NCBI GenBank assembly: GCA_021199475.1
Contig: JAJQHZ010000106.1
Coordinates: 1 to 40,421 of the forward strand
Reading direction: 5' to 3'
DNA: 40,421 nt
From: Lachnospiraceae bacterium
GTDB lineage: Bacteria > Bacillota > Clostridia > Lachnospirales > Lachnospiraceae
The notes under the pieces: generated by a model
Database searches by the model: none
The model's input: only the letters and a program-made list of their open reading frames with translations
Told to the model about the DNA's origin: nothing
Shown here: positions 7,565 to 16,402 of the stretch, in pieces
How the letters are laid out: every line of letters starts with the position of its first letter
How positions within the stretch are numbered: position 1 is the first letter of the stretch
Translations under genes and position numbers: made by a program

Positions 7565-7640
7565 ACCCCTGTGGTAGTTTTCCGGGATGTTGCCCCGTTT
7601 GCAGCGGTGAGCCGGATTTCTGCCAAAGGGGTTTTTTTTT
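7565..7640. terminator. Bidirectional terminator between Rpn remnant and Fic gene
   Basis: ACCCCTGTGG (7565-7574) pairs with CCAAAGGGGT (7623-7632) with one mismatch. A run of nine T follows on the plus strand and an A-run precedes (T-run on the minus strand). It serves the remnant on the left and the convergent Fic gene ending at 7639. Confidence 0.75.
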
Positions 7641-8682
7641 AATTTCGCGTGTAAAATGTCCCTTTCCCTTTGCCATGCCGCGTCAAAAACCCTTCGTCTA
7701 CGAGCTTTTTCAGCGAATTTTCTACGGACGCCTTTCCGACACTCGGAACAAGCTCCATAATCTCGCTCTTTGTGAATTTTCCAATTTTCTCAGTTGTCGC
7801 ATTTCTGACCAGTTCGATAGCGGGCAGTTTCTCATCCACAAGGCTGACGCGGTTTTCAAAATCACGGTACGCCGAAAGCACAACTCCTAAAATGTATTTG
7901 ACAAATGGAGTAGGATCGTTTGTCCCTTCGTGCCAGTTTGCACCGGCTTGCTCAAGCACATCGTAGTAGGTGGCTTTTGTTTTTTCAATCTTGCTTTCAA
8001 TGCTGATATAACGACCAACAACATAGCCACACTGGTAATGAAGTAGCGTGGTCAGAAGTCTCGACATTCTTCCATTCCCATCGTTGAATGGATGGATGCA
8101 AAGAAAGTCATTAATGAAAATGGGGATCAGCACGAGCGGATCAACAGTGCAGGCATCGATTGCCTGGTTGAAACTTGTGCAGATGGCGTCAACTGCGTCC
8201 GGTGTTTCGTAGGGGGCGAGAGGCATGAAGCGGACAAACTGCGTACCATCTGCATGTGTCTCGGCAATAAAATTCTGTGTGTTTTTGAACCTTCCACCGA
8301 TGGCTTTCTCGGAATACTTGTACAGATCCCTGTGCAATTGCAGAATGTAGGATGCACGGATAGGAATGTACTCGTAATTTTCGTGGATGGTGTTCAACAC
8401 AGCACGATATCCGAGAATCTCCTCCTCATCCCGGTTGCGGGGTGTGGTTTTTTCGTTGCAGAGCTGCTGTATCCTGGTGTTGGTAGTCACGATTCCTTCA
8501 ATCTTATTGGATGCCTCGGTGCTTTGGATTTTTGCGATTTCCACTAGCTTATCAAGGACTGTCGGCTTCTGTTTCAAAAACATCTCCTGGCGTCCTTTGA
8601 ATTCGTGTATCTGTGCAACAAGCCCAAGCGTCTCGCTGTCCCACTGCCTTGATGCAAGCTGCGTGTAATCAAATGTTCTCAT
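7639..8682 (-). CDS. Fic-family protein with C-terminal winged helix
   Basis: The 347-residue frame from ATG 8682 is full length. It has the class II-type inhibitory motif (STEASNKIEGI near residues 54-64), the catalytic loop HPFNDGNGRMSRLL near 197-210, and a C-terminal winged-helix region (KIGKFTKSEIMELVPSVGKA). Fic enzymes transfer AMP or related groups from nucleotides to Ser, Thr or Tyr of a target protein; the inhibitory glutamate should keep it off until released. The target is unknown. It is transcribed alone from a strong promoter surrounded by TTAGG/CCTAA sites, so autoregulation through the winged helix is plausible. It is intact, whereas the Fic gene at 4497 is frameshifted and a third copy at 4071 is only a tail. 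Confidence 0.88.
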   Translation of the reverse strand: MRTFDYTQLASRQWDSETLGLVAQIHEFKGRQEMFLKQKPTVLDKLVEIAKIQSTEASNKIEGIVTTNTRIQQLCNEKTTPRNRDEEEILGYRAVLNTIHENYEYIPIRASYILQLHRDLYKYSEKAIGGRFKNTQNFIAETHADGTQFVRFMPLAPYETPDAVDAICTSFNQAIDACTVDPLVLIPIFINDFLCIHPFNDGNGRMSRLLTTLLHYQCGYVVGRYISIESKIEKTKATYYDVLEQAGANWHEGTNDPTPFVKYILGVVLSAYRDFENRVSLVDEKLPAIELVRNATTEKIGKFTKSEIMELVPSVGKASVENSLKKLVDEGFLTRHGKGKGTFYTRN

Positions 8683-8715
8683 TCTATGCCCTTCTTTCTG
8701 TTACAGCTTTCTTTA

Positions 8716-8823
8716 CGCCTAATTATAGCGCGATATTAGGGGAAAGTCAAGACGGTTAGGAGAATAATCGCCTAATCGGAACTAGGAATTAGGAGAAAAC
8801 GTTTTTCGTTAGGCGAATATTAG
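8716..8823 (-). promoter_or_regulatory. Fic promoter with a cluster of TTAGG-type operator sites
   Basis: On the minus strand TTGACT (plus 8745-8750) and TATAAT (plus 8722-8727) are 17 bp apart. A CCTAAT-N11-ATTAGG dyad (8718-8740) covers the -10 and spacer. A TTAGGAG-N6-CGCCTAA dyad (8756-8775) lies just upstream of the -35. Further half sites are ATTAGGAG 8788-8795 and TTAGGCG 8809-8815. This is an array of at least four related sites, consistent with cooperative binding of a winged-helix repressor. The remaining 8824-8984 stretch shows no recognisable gene. Confidence 0.7.
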
Positions 8824-8984
8824 TATAGCCGTGAGAGGCAGAAACTATTCAGGAGAGCGGAGGTTGTGCATCATACGCGCGGCGGCGCAAGGCTTTCGGA
8901 ACAGTTGAATCCTAAAACAGAGATAGGCTCGAGAACTTTGAAAGCACTTGCGGAAGAACATTGGGACTATGTGGTGCTACCCTG

Positions 8985-10292
8985 TTATATATTCATTGCG
9001 GATTCATCCAGCAGGAAATCTTCTATGCCTATATAAAGAATTCCCTGTTCATCATGCCACGGCATGATATTATCTCGAACGACTACGATTTTTTTAAAGG
9101 AATCGCCGACCTTTGTCAGGGAATTGATTTCCTGGAGACGCTTTTCTTCAGCCGCCACAGTTAATGCGGACTGAATATAATAGCGCTGACTGCCTTTATT
9201 AGCAACAAAATCTATTTCAAGCTGTGAACGTATGCTCTTTCCGGCAGAATCCTTGTGATTGTATTGCACCATACCGACATCCACATCAAATTCCCTGGCC
9301 ATTAGTTCATTGAATAAGATATTTTCCATAATATGGTTTTCCTCTTGCTGGCGGAAATTCAACCGTGCATTACGCAATCCCACGTCTGTAAAATAATATT
9401 TTAACGGCGTCTCAATATATTTCTTCCCTTTTATATCATAGCGGCAGGCTTTGTACAGTATAAAAGCATCAATAAAAAAACTTAGATAACGGCTGATGGT
9501 GTTTGGGCTGACGCTGGTCTGCATTACACTAAGAAAAGTATTAGACAATTTTCTTGGATTGGTCAGCGACCCAATAGAAGAAGATACAATATTCAGTAAA
9601 GTTTCCAATACAGCCTGATCATTGGAAACCTTATTATGCTCCAGAACATCTGACAGATAAGTCCTGGAATAGAGGTCCTTCAGATATTTACTCTTTTCTT
9701 CATGTGTCTGCATGGACATAATCAATGGCATTCCACCATAGGTAAAGTACTCTCGCCATGCGTAACGTTTTTCCCCGGCATAAGCAGAATAAAACTCGCT
9801 GTATGTGAGAGGATTTACACGGATTTCATCGCCACGTCCACGGAACTCGGTCAGTATATCTGAGGAGAGCATTTTAGAATTGCTGCCAGTCACGTATAGG
9901 TCCACGTTTTTTAATTTCATTAGCCCCAACAGCACATCCACAAACCCGATTTTTGCATCTGGATTATCCACATAAGGGTTTTGAATCTCAGAAACCTTTT
10001 GGATTTCATCGAGGAAAATATATGTGGTTTCGTTGGTGTTTCTTTTAGTCAGTTCTTCCCGGATATACCGATCCAATTCCAGCGGATTGCGATATCTTGC
10101 GTTGGCAAGTTCATCAAGCGCAAGTTCAATCATGTGGTCTTCGGGAACACCATTATCTATGAGCCATCCATGATACAGCTCAAATAACAGAAAAGACTTT
10201 CCACATCTTCTAATGCCGGTAATCACTTTAATCAGGCTGTTTTTTCTTTTGGCGATCAGCTTATTTAAATATCTATCCCGTTTTATAACCAT
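8985..10292 (-). CDS. AAA ATPase with DUF4143 domain
   Basis: The start is placed at ATG 10292, preceded by GAGGTGAG, rather than at an upstream ATG (10337) without a site. The protein has 435 residues. The N-terminal AAA_14 domain carries the Walker A loop GIRRCGKSF and Walker B YIFLDEIQ, and the sensor-like YVTGSNSKML. The C-terminal DUF4143 half ends with LEIDFVANKG and a strand pattern similar to PD-(D/E)XK folds. Proteins of this type are abundant in gut Clostridia and Bacteroidetes; their role is unsettled, with defence or mobile-element functions proposed. It is monocistronic, with a promoter bracketed by two identical palindromes. Confidence 0.85.
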   Translation of the reverse strand: MVIKRDRYLNKLIAKRKNSLIKVITGIRRCGKSFLLFELYHGWLIDNGVPEDHMIELALDELANARYRNPLELDRYIREELTKRNTNETTYIFLDEIQKVSEIQNPYVDNPDAKIGFVDVLLGLMKLKNVDLYVTGSNSKMLSSDILTEFRGRGDEIRVNPLTYSEFYSAYAGEKRYAWREYFTYGGMPLIMSMQTHEEKSKYLKDLYSRTYLSDVLEHNKVSNDQAVLETLLNIVSSSIGSLTNPRKLSNTFLSVMQTSVSPNTISRYLSFFIDAFILYKACRYDIKGKKYIETPLKYYFTDVGLRNARLNFRQQEENHIMENILFNELMAREFDVDVGMVQYNHKDSAGKSIRSQLEIDFVANKGSQRYYIQSALTVAAEEKRLQEINSLTKVGDSFKKIVVVRDNIMPWHDEQGILYIGIEDFLLDESAMNI

Positions 10293-10372
10293 AACGCTCA
10301 CCTCACATAACTTTTTTGATTTGCCTGTTATTCTCATTTCTATAAACGAATCCGGATTAGATAAATTATTTT

Positions 10373-10465
10373 TGCGTAAATACGCATTTATTTTACGCTA
10401 CCTATTCTACCAGACTACTGGATTTTCGTCAAGAAGCATGTAAAATATTTTTGCGTAAATACGCA
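10373..10465 (-). promoter_or_regulatory. ATPase promoter bracketed by two identical palindromes
   Basis: TGCGTAAATACGCA occurs at 10373-10386 and 10452-10465; its arms TGCGTA and TACGCA are a perfect dyad. Between them, on the minus strand, TTGACG (plus 10427-10432) and TAGAAT (plus 10404-10409) are 17 bp apart. One palindrome lies about 20 bp upstream of the -35, the other about 18 bp downstream of the -10. The layout suggests repression by looping or by two bound dimers; the binding protein is not identifiable from the sequence. Confidence 0.7.
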
Positions 10466-10836
10466 TTTTTTCTCCGTTATTACGATTATTTCATTCTGCA
10501 CCTCTCACAGCAGTGGTATTGGCTCCAGTGCTGTAAACCTGAATGCATCCGGAGTATGTCGAAACTTTGCGGCACATATCAGCGGTAGAAATGGAGAACT
10601 GCTTCTGGATGAATATGGATAGATCATCCACATCGGATGACAGGATTTTAATTCCGGCGATACTGACCGGGAGCAAAGTTTGGAAACTGTTTTGTAAAAT
10701 GAGTATGGAAGCAGTTGTTTTTCCGTGATATACTGAGAAGACAGATTCTATGAAGATGAGAAGAGATAAAATAAGCTTGTGCAGGCAGAAGAGAGGCTGC
10801 ACGCTCCTGCCGGAGCTGGTCCGGTTTGAAAGATCT
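10466..10836. other. Intergenic stretch without a recognised gene
   Basis: Short open frames exist on both strands (for example minus 10491-10802) but none has a convincing ribosome binding site or a family I recognise. The stretch contains a roughly 50-bp segment at 10691-10740 that resembles 16247-16296 and ends with TATACT (10729-10734). Confidence 0.5.
10691..10740 (+). repeat. Dispersed ~50-bp repeat, also at 16247-16296
   Basis: A shared core GAGTATGGAAGCAG (10701-10714 and 16254-16267) is followed in both places by TGT, a T-rich stretch and GTGRTAT-type sequence. One copy lies in the leader region of the SNF2 gene, the other after the second AAA ATPase gene. It could be a fragment of a once mobile or regulatory element; no larger element was recognised. 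Confidence 0.4.
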
Positions 10837-10960
10837 GGCGCTTAAGAAAGATTTCTTGCGCAAAATGGCAAAACTTTGGTTCCAGTTTATCTGGGTTAGG
10901 CGCTTAAGAAAGATTTCCTGCGCAAAATGGCAAAACTTTGGTTCCGGTTTATCCGGGTTA
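10837..10960 (+). repeat. Two-copy 62-bp tandem repeat in SNF2 leader
   Basis: Copies at 10837-10898 and 10899-10960 differ at three positions. Two of these are the paired bases of a short stem: CCAG/CTGG (10882-10885 with 10891-10894) in copy 1 becomes CCGG/CCGG (10944-10947 with 10953-10956) in copy 2, keeping pairing. Each copy also carries a GCGC-flanked dyad (GCGCTTAAGAAA and TTTCTTGCGC, the latter with one change in copy 2). The array ends 24 bp before the SNF2 start codon, so it would lie in the 5' leader. Confidence 0.85.
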
Positions 10961-10984
10961 GAGTTATACTGAGGAAGAAGAACA

Positions 10985-13900
10985 ATGGAATGGAAGGATA
11001 GGTTTTCGAGCCTCACGCTTCAGGCGGGGCAGAGATTTTTTGAGGATGGCAAGGTCAGTTGTCTGACACGTACAGAGAAAAAAATCGAAGCACGTGTTGA
11101 CGACGGTCATTTCTGCCATGTAAAAATCGGTTTAAACAGAGAACGCATCACATCGCTGTCCTGCGACTGCAGTGTATCGAAATCACAAGTGTGGTGTAAG
11201 CATGTGGCGGCGGTTCTGTTTGCTGTACAAGATTCTGGGGATGGATGGCCGTCAGCGAAAGATGGAGAAGATTATGCAGACGATGAAAGCCCATATTTCC
11301 AGGTTGACCGGATGCGGGAATCTCTGGATATTTCTCCTTATTTGATGGATGCCGGAGAACTTCTGGTTGAGTATGGAACGATTATGCTTCAGTCTGTCCG
11401 CACGGATTACGTATGTTTGGATCAGGAGATGATCGGCATTGCGACCGGGGCTGTGAAGGAGGGATCTGACTCTTATCAGGTGCAGCTTGTGTTCGGGCCT
11501 GACAGGATACTGCAGAGAAAATGTGACTGCCCGGAATGCTCGTCCCGATATTTTTATGCGAATCGAAATTCGGAAAGAAGCTGTGAGCATCTGGCAGCTC
11601 TTTTTCTGCTGCTGGAGAAGTATTTAGAGGAAAATGAGATCGGAGATGCGACGGACCGGTCAGGGGATATGCTGATTGCTTCTTTTCGGGACAGGAAGGC
11701 TGTCATCCGCCAAATTGAGAACAACACGCGGGTGGGTTATCTGGATCTGGAGCCCCGGCTGCTGCAAAAAGACGGGAAGTTTTATGTGGATTTCCGCATC
11801 CTGGTGCAGGGAGGGAAAGGTTTTTCCATCAAGACGCTGTCAAAGTTTCTTTCTCTTGTGGATGGAAGCAGGGATGCTCGCTATGGAGCTTCTACCTATA
11901 TTAATCACAACATCCGGAATTTCACATCAAAAGCCCGGGAGTATATTTCATTTATCCGGGAGATCGCTGAGGAGGAAACGGGATATACAGGCGGTCCTGA
12001 CAGAAACGACGGTGCAGATACCGAAAATGAGAGGCTGAAGGATTTGTGGAGAACGGGGGAACTGCCTTATTCTTCCTGGCAATATCTGCAAAACGATGCA
12101 CAGCAGCAAACGAATGAGATCGGGCAGCAGATTTATCTTGATGGTAAAAGGATGGATGATTTTTATGACCTGGTCGAAACATCTCCGTTGTCTTATGAGT
12201 ACCGGGAAAATGGTTCAAAAAAGAAAAAAATTCTGACCTGCAGGGAGCATAACCCTCAGGTTACCATGCGGATTGACAACATCAGCAGCAGGCCGGGAAC
12301 TTTTATGGGGGTTGAGGTGTCTGCTGACCTGCCCTGTATGATCCATGGAAAGAAGGGTCATTATTATATTGAAGGGACGCATCTGAACCGGATGGGATCG
12401 GATTACGTAAAAGCGCTTGAACCTCTGGTCGCTTTGTCTGGTAAGGATGGAACGGTCACCTTCCGCGTAGGCCGCCATCAGTTGCAGACATTTTATTATA
12501 CGGTGATTCCCATGCTTGCAGAGTACCTGAACATCGAGCAAAAGAATGAAGAGGTGATCAACCGGCATCTTCTTCCGGAAGCACGTTTTGTTTTTTACCT
12601 GGATACAGAAAACGGAAAAACTTTCTGCCGGGCGAGGGCCATCTACGGGGAAAAGGAGTTTACCCTGATGGATTCTTTATCTGAGGAGAGTAAAGAATCG
12701 TTCCGCGATACGTTTCGTGAGAGGGAAGCGCTTGGCGTTGTGCTCGATTATTTCTCCATTGCAGACCGTATGGAGGATGAATTCCTGTGCGGGGGAGAGG
12801 AGGATGCATTATACCGGCTTCTCTCTGATGGAATCACGGAACTGATGAAGTATGGTGAGGTGCAGTGCTCGGATGCGTTCCGCAGACTGCGCCTGATCCG
12901 TCATTCCAAACTGAATGTCGCTGTTTCGCTTCGGAGCGGGCTTCTGGATCTCGATATTGCATCAGATGATCTTTCGCCCGAGGAGCTTCTGGAGGTGCTT
13001 GCCAGTTACCGGAAGAAAAAGAAGTTCCATCGTTTAAAGAATGGTGACTTTCTGTCCCTGGAATCGGACGCCTATGCCATGCTGGATGATCTGTTTGAAA
13101 CCCTCCACATCAGCCCCAAAGAGTTTGTGAATGGGAATATGCACATCCCTGCGTACCGTGCACTGTATCTTGACCGGATGCTCGAAGGAAAGGAAAGCAT
13201 TTATCTGGAACGGGATACGCGTTTCAAACAGCTGATCCGTGATTTTAGCACGGTGCAGGACGCAGATTATGAGGTTCCCACAAGCCTGCAGCCGGTTCTG
13301 CGGGGCTACCAGAAGACGGGGTATCGCTGGCTTCGGACGCTGCAGGCCGGGCACTTTGGCGGGATTCTCGCTGATGAAATGGGACTTGGCAAGACCCTGC
13401 AGGTGATTGCGGTGCTGCTGGCGAACAAGAATGGGCGGGATGGGAACATTGCTAAGAATACAACTGCGGCAGAGAATTATCCTTCACATGAACAGAATAT
13501 GTTATGCGCAGGAAATTCGCCCCGCCCGTCCCTCATCATCTGCCCTGCGTCGCTGGTCTATAACTGGGGAGAGGAGTTTTCGCGGTACGCGCCATTCCTT
13601 TCCGTTTCCTATGTGACAGGCACGCAGGCGGAAAGACACAAAAAAATACATACTGCATCCATGTGGGATGTGCTGATTACCTCGTATGATCTACTGAAAC
13701 GGGATATTGATGTCTATGAAGACATTGCATTTGCTTTTGAGGTTATCGATGAAGCGCAGTACATCAAGAATCATGAGACGGCGGCAGCGAAGGCCGTGAA
13801 GCTGATCTGTGCCGAAACGCGGTTCGCACTGACCGGCACACCGATTGAAAACCGGCTATCTGAACTATGGAGCATTTTTGACTTCCTGATGCCGGGATTT

Positions 13901-14767
13901 CTTTTCTCATACAAAGAATTCCGGACGAATTACGAGACCAGTATCATGAAAGACCAGGATGAGGAGGCAGCGAACCGGCTGGGGCGCCTCGTTTCGCCAT
14001 TCATTTTGCGCCGCCTGAAGAAGGATGTCCTGAAGGATCTGCCGGAAAAGATGGAGGAGACCAGATACGCACGCTTTGGGGAGGAACAGCAGACACTTTA
14101 CGACGCACAGGTCGTGCATATGAGACAGACAATTGCGCAGCAGAATTCCTCAGAATTTCAGAAAAATAAGCTGGAGGTGTTAAAGGAGCTTACCCGGCTT
14201 CGCCAGATCTGCTGTGATCCGGCGCTGATTTTTGAACAGTACGGCGGCGGGTCGGCGAAGCTGGATGCCTGTCTAGAACTGATAGAAAGTGCGATTGACG
14301 GCGGGCATCGTATGCTGCTGTTTTCCCAGTTTACGAGCATGCTGGAACGGATCCGGGCGAAACTGGATGAGCGCGGCATTGCCTGCTATGAGATCACAGG
14401 CAGCACTCCGAAAGAAAACCGCCTTGCGCTCGTGCGGCAGTTTAATCAGGATGAGACGCCGGTATTTTTGATTTCACTTAAGGCTGGAGGCACCGGCTTA
14501 AATCTGACTGGAGCGGATATCGTTATCCATTATGATCCGTGGTGGAATGTGGCGGCGCAGAATCAGGCAACGGATCGGGCTCACCGCATCGGACAGGAAA
14601 AGGTCGTGACCGTTTTCAAGCTGATTGTGAAAGGCACAATTGAAGAAAAAATTCAAAAGCTGCAGCAGAGCAAGCAGAATCTGGCCGATCAGATCATTGG
14701 CCAGGGAGAGGGTGGAAATCTGTCCTCGATGTCTCAGGAAGAATTGCTGGAACTGCTGGGGGAATGA
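10985..14767 (+). CDS. SNF2-family DEAD/DEAH-like helicase with SWIM zinc finger
   Basis: ATG 10985 follows GAGGAAGAAG. The 1260-residue protein starts with a SWIM zinc finger (C60, C62, C71, H73) and has a second Cys/His cluster ending in SCEHLAALFLLLEKYL. The bacterial SNF2-associated region follows. The ATPase core has Walker A ADEMGLGKT near residue 800, DEAQ near 920 and LTGTPIENRLSELW. The C-terminal helicase lobe has SLKAGGTGLNLTGAD and QATDRAHRIGQ near 1194. SNF2 proteins translocate on double-stranded DNA; bacterial members are linked to RNA polymerase recycling or to defence islands. An insertion of about 30 residues sits between motifs I and Ia (NGRDGNIAKNTTAAENYPSH). The 5' leader carries the 62-bp tandem repeat. 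It is adjacent to AAA/DUF4143 genes on both sides. Confidence 0.92.
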   Translation: MEWKDRFSSLTLQAGQRFFEDGKVSCLTRTEKKIEARVDDGHFCHVKIGLNRERITSLSCDCSVSKSQVWCKHVAAVLFAVQDSGDGWPSAKDGEDYADDESPYFQVDRMRESLDISPYLMDAGELLVEYGTIMLQSVRTDYVCLDQEMIGIATGAVKEGSDSYQVQLVFGPDRILQRKCDCPECSSRYFYANRNSERSCEHLAALFLLLEKYLEENEIGDATDRSGDMLIASFRDRKAVIRQIENNTRVGYLDLEPRLLQKDGKFYVDFRILVQGGKGFSIKTLSKFLSLVDGSRDARYGASTYINHNIRNFTSKAREYISFIREIAEEETGYTGGPDRNDGADTENERLKDLWRTGELPYSSWQYLQNDAQQQTNEIGQQIYLDGKRMDDFYDLVETSPLSYEYRENGSKKKKILTCREHNPQVTMRIDNISSRPGTFMGVEVSADLPCMIHGKKGHYYIEGTHLNRMGSDYVKALEPLVALSGKDGTVTFRVGRHQLQTFYYTVIPMLAEYLNIEQKNEEVINRHLLPEARFVFYLDTENGKTFCRARAIYGEKEFTLMDSLSEESKESFRDTFREREALGVVLDYFSIADRMEDEFLCGGEEDALYRLLSDGITELMKYGEVQCSDAFRRLRLIRHSKLNVAVSLRSGLLDLDIASDDLSPEELLEVLASYRKKKKFHRLKNGDFLSLESDAYAMLDDLFETLHISPKEFVNGNMHIPAYRALYLDRMLEGKESIYLERDTRFKQLIRDFSTVQDADYEVPTSLQPVLRGYQKTGYRWLRTLQAGHFGGILADEMGLGKTLQVIAVLLANKNGRDGNIAKNTTAAENYPSHEQNMLCAGNSPRPSLIICPASLVYNWGEEFSRYAPFLSVSYVTGTQAERHKKIHTASMWDVLITSYDLLKRDIDVYEDIAFAFEVIDEAQYIKNHETAAAKAVKLICAETRFALTGTPIENRLSELWSIFDFLMPGFLFSYKEFRTNYETSIMKDQDEEAANRLGRLVSPFILRRLKKDVLKDLPEKMEETRYARFGEEQQTLYDAQVVHMRQTIAQQNSSEFQKNKLEVLKELTRLRQICCDPALIFEQYGGGSAKLDACLELIESAIDGGHRMLLFSQFTSMLERIRAKLDERGIACYEITGSTPKENRLALVRQFNQDETPVFLISLKAGGTGLNLTGADIVIHYDPWWNVAAQNQATDRAHRIGQEKVVTVFKLIVKGTIEEKIQKLQQSKQNLADQIIGQGEGGNLSSMSQEELLELLGE

Positions 14768-14793
14768 CGTTAGTTATATAATTCTTGTTGGGG

Positions 14794-14822
14794 TTGTTTT
14801 TTTGAGAAAGAATGTATATAAT
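14794..14822 (+). promoter_or_regulatory. Promoter of second AAA/DUF4143 gene
   Basis: TTGTTT at 14794-14799 and TATAAT at 14817-14822 are 17 bp apart, 55 bp before the start codon at 14878. Confidence 0.6.
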
Positions 14823-14877
14823 AAAAATGTGATTATTATACACTTAAATATCAATAAAAGTGTGAGAAGGTGCGCAT

Positions 14878-16218
14878 ATGGAACGATTAATTTTGAATAA
14901 GCTGCTGGAATGGAAGAATTTTCCCTACCGCAAGCCCCTGATTTTAAAAGGCGTGCGGCAGGTAGGTAAGACCTGGGTTTTAAAAGAGTTTGGCAGACGT
15001 TATTACGAAAATACTGCTTATTTCAACTTTGATGAAAACGAAGAATACAGGCAGTTTTTTGAAACTACAAAAGATGTAGACCGGATCCTGCAGAATCTGA
15101 TGCTGGCAAGTGGTCAGAAAATCCTCCCGGAGAAAACCCTGATTATTTTTGATGAGATACAGGACTGCCCTAAGGTCATAAATTCCATGAAGTATTTCTG
15201 CGAGAATGCTCCGCAGTATCATATTGCCTGCGCCGGTTCTCTGCTTGGCATTGCTTTAGCAAAGCCTTCTTCTTTCCCTGTGGGAAAGGTTAACTTTATG
15301 CAGATTGATCCTATGACTTTTACGGAGTTTCTGCTCGCTAATGGAGATGAAAATCTGGCTAAGTACCTGGAATCGGTGGATACGATTGAACCAATTCCTG
15401 ATGCATTTTTTAATCCACTATACGAAAAACTCAAGATGTATTATGTGACTGGAGGAATGCCTGAACCAGTGAAGATGTGGACGGAAGCGCGAGACGTTTC
15501 TGCAATACAGGAGAGCTTATCCGGGATCATTGGCGCCTATGAGCGCGACTTTGCCAGGCATCCGAATATCAGCGAGTTTCCTAAGATTTCAATGGTCTGG
15601 AAGTCCATACCGTCCCAACTGGCAAGGGAGAACAAAAAATTCATTTACAAGGTTGTTAAGAATGGTGCCAGAGCCCGTGAATACGAGGATGCTTTGCAGT
15701 GGCTGGTAGATGCCCGACTGGTGCATAAGGTTTATCGCAGTTTGGCGCCGGGTCTCCCTATAGCTGCTTACGATGACCTCTCTGCTTTCAAGATTTATCT
15801 GGTGGATGTGGGCGTACTCCGTCGTCTGGCACAGCTGGCACCGACTGCTTTTGGAGAAGGGAATCGCCTGTTCACGGAATTCAAGGGAGCATTGACAGAG
15901 AACTATGTGCTTCAGACTTTGGTTACTCAGTTTGAAGTGCCGCCCCGGTACTGGACGCAGACAAATCCTCCTTATGAGGTGGACTTCCTCATTCAACGGG
16001 AAAATGATATTTTTCCTGTGGAAGTCAAATCGGAAGCGAATACCACCAGCAAGAGCCTCAGGAAGTTCAAAGAACTGTTCCCGGATCAGGTGAAGCTGCG
16101 GATAAGATTTTCTCTGGATAACCTGAAACTGGATGGTGATGTGCTGAACATTCCGCTGTTTATGGCAGATAAGGCAGATTGGTTGATTGGTCTGGCATTG
16201 GAACAGAGGAAAGAATAA
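14878..16218 (+). CDS. AAA ATPase with DUF4143 and nuclease-like C-terminus
   Basis: ATG 14878 follows GAGAAGGTG. The 446-residue protein has Walker A GVRQVGKTWVLKEFG near residues 25-39, Walker B LIIFDEIQDCP, and the sensor ACAGSLLGIAL. The DUF4143 half includes FKGALTENYVLQTL and YEVDFLIQRENDIFPVEVKS, with the D...ExK arrangement of PD-(D/E)XK nucleases. It belongs to the same broad class as the protein at 8985-10292 but to a different subgroup (fewer similarities outside the P-loop). Its role is not known; family members are common in gut Firmicutes. Confidence 0.88.
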   Translation: MERLILNKLLEWKNFPYRKPLILKGVRQVGKTWVLKEFGRRYYENTAYFNFDENEEYRQFFETTKDVDRILQNLMLASGQKILPEKTLIIFDEIQDCPKVINSMKYFCENAPQYHIACAGSLLGIALAKPSSFPVGKVNFMQIDPMTFTEFLLANGDENLAKYLESVDTIEPIPDAFFNPLYEKLKMYYVTGGMPEPVKMWTEARDVSAIQESLSGIIGAYERDFARHPNISEFPKISMVWKSIPSQLARENKKFIYKVVKNGARAREYEDALQWLVDARLVHKVYRSLAPGLPIAAYDDLSAFKIYLVDVGVLRRLAQLAPTAFGEGNRLFTEFKGALTENYVLQTLVTQFEVPPRYWTQTNPPYEVDFLIQRENDIFPVEVKSEANTTSKSLRKFKELFPDQVKLRIRFSLDNLKLDGDVLNIPLFMADKADWLIGLALEQRKE

Positions 16219-16402
16219 AAGTTAGAGATTACAAAGGGAGTTTTTTCAAACGAGTATGGAAGCAGATGTCTTTTTGTGGTATGGAAAAAATGAGGAGTAA
16301 GCTTTCAAATACGAAAACTTTCTCCTTTTAATTTCCAGTCAAAAGCAAATCATGAGTTCATATTTCTGAAGAAATACATTATGCATTGGCGGATGGTTTT
16401 TA

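Noticed and set aside
8860-8984. A possible plus-strand remnant (EIGSRTLKALAEEHWDY) between the Fic and ATPase genes
   Set aside because: It is too short and no family was recognised.
10491-10802. Minus-strand frame of 103 codons upstream of the SNF2 gene
   Set aside because: There is no ribosome binding site or recognised family, and the frame overlaps the dispersed repeat; it is probably a chance frame or old debris.
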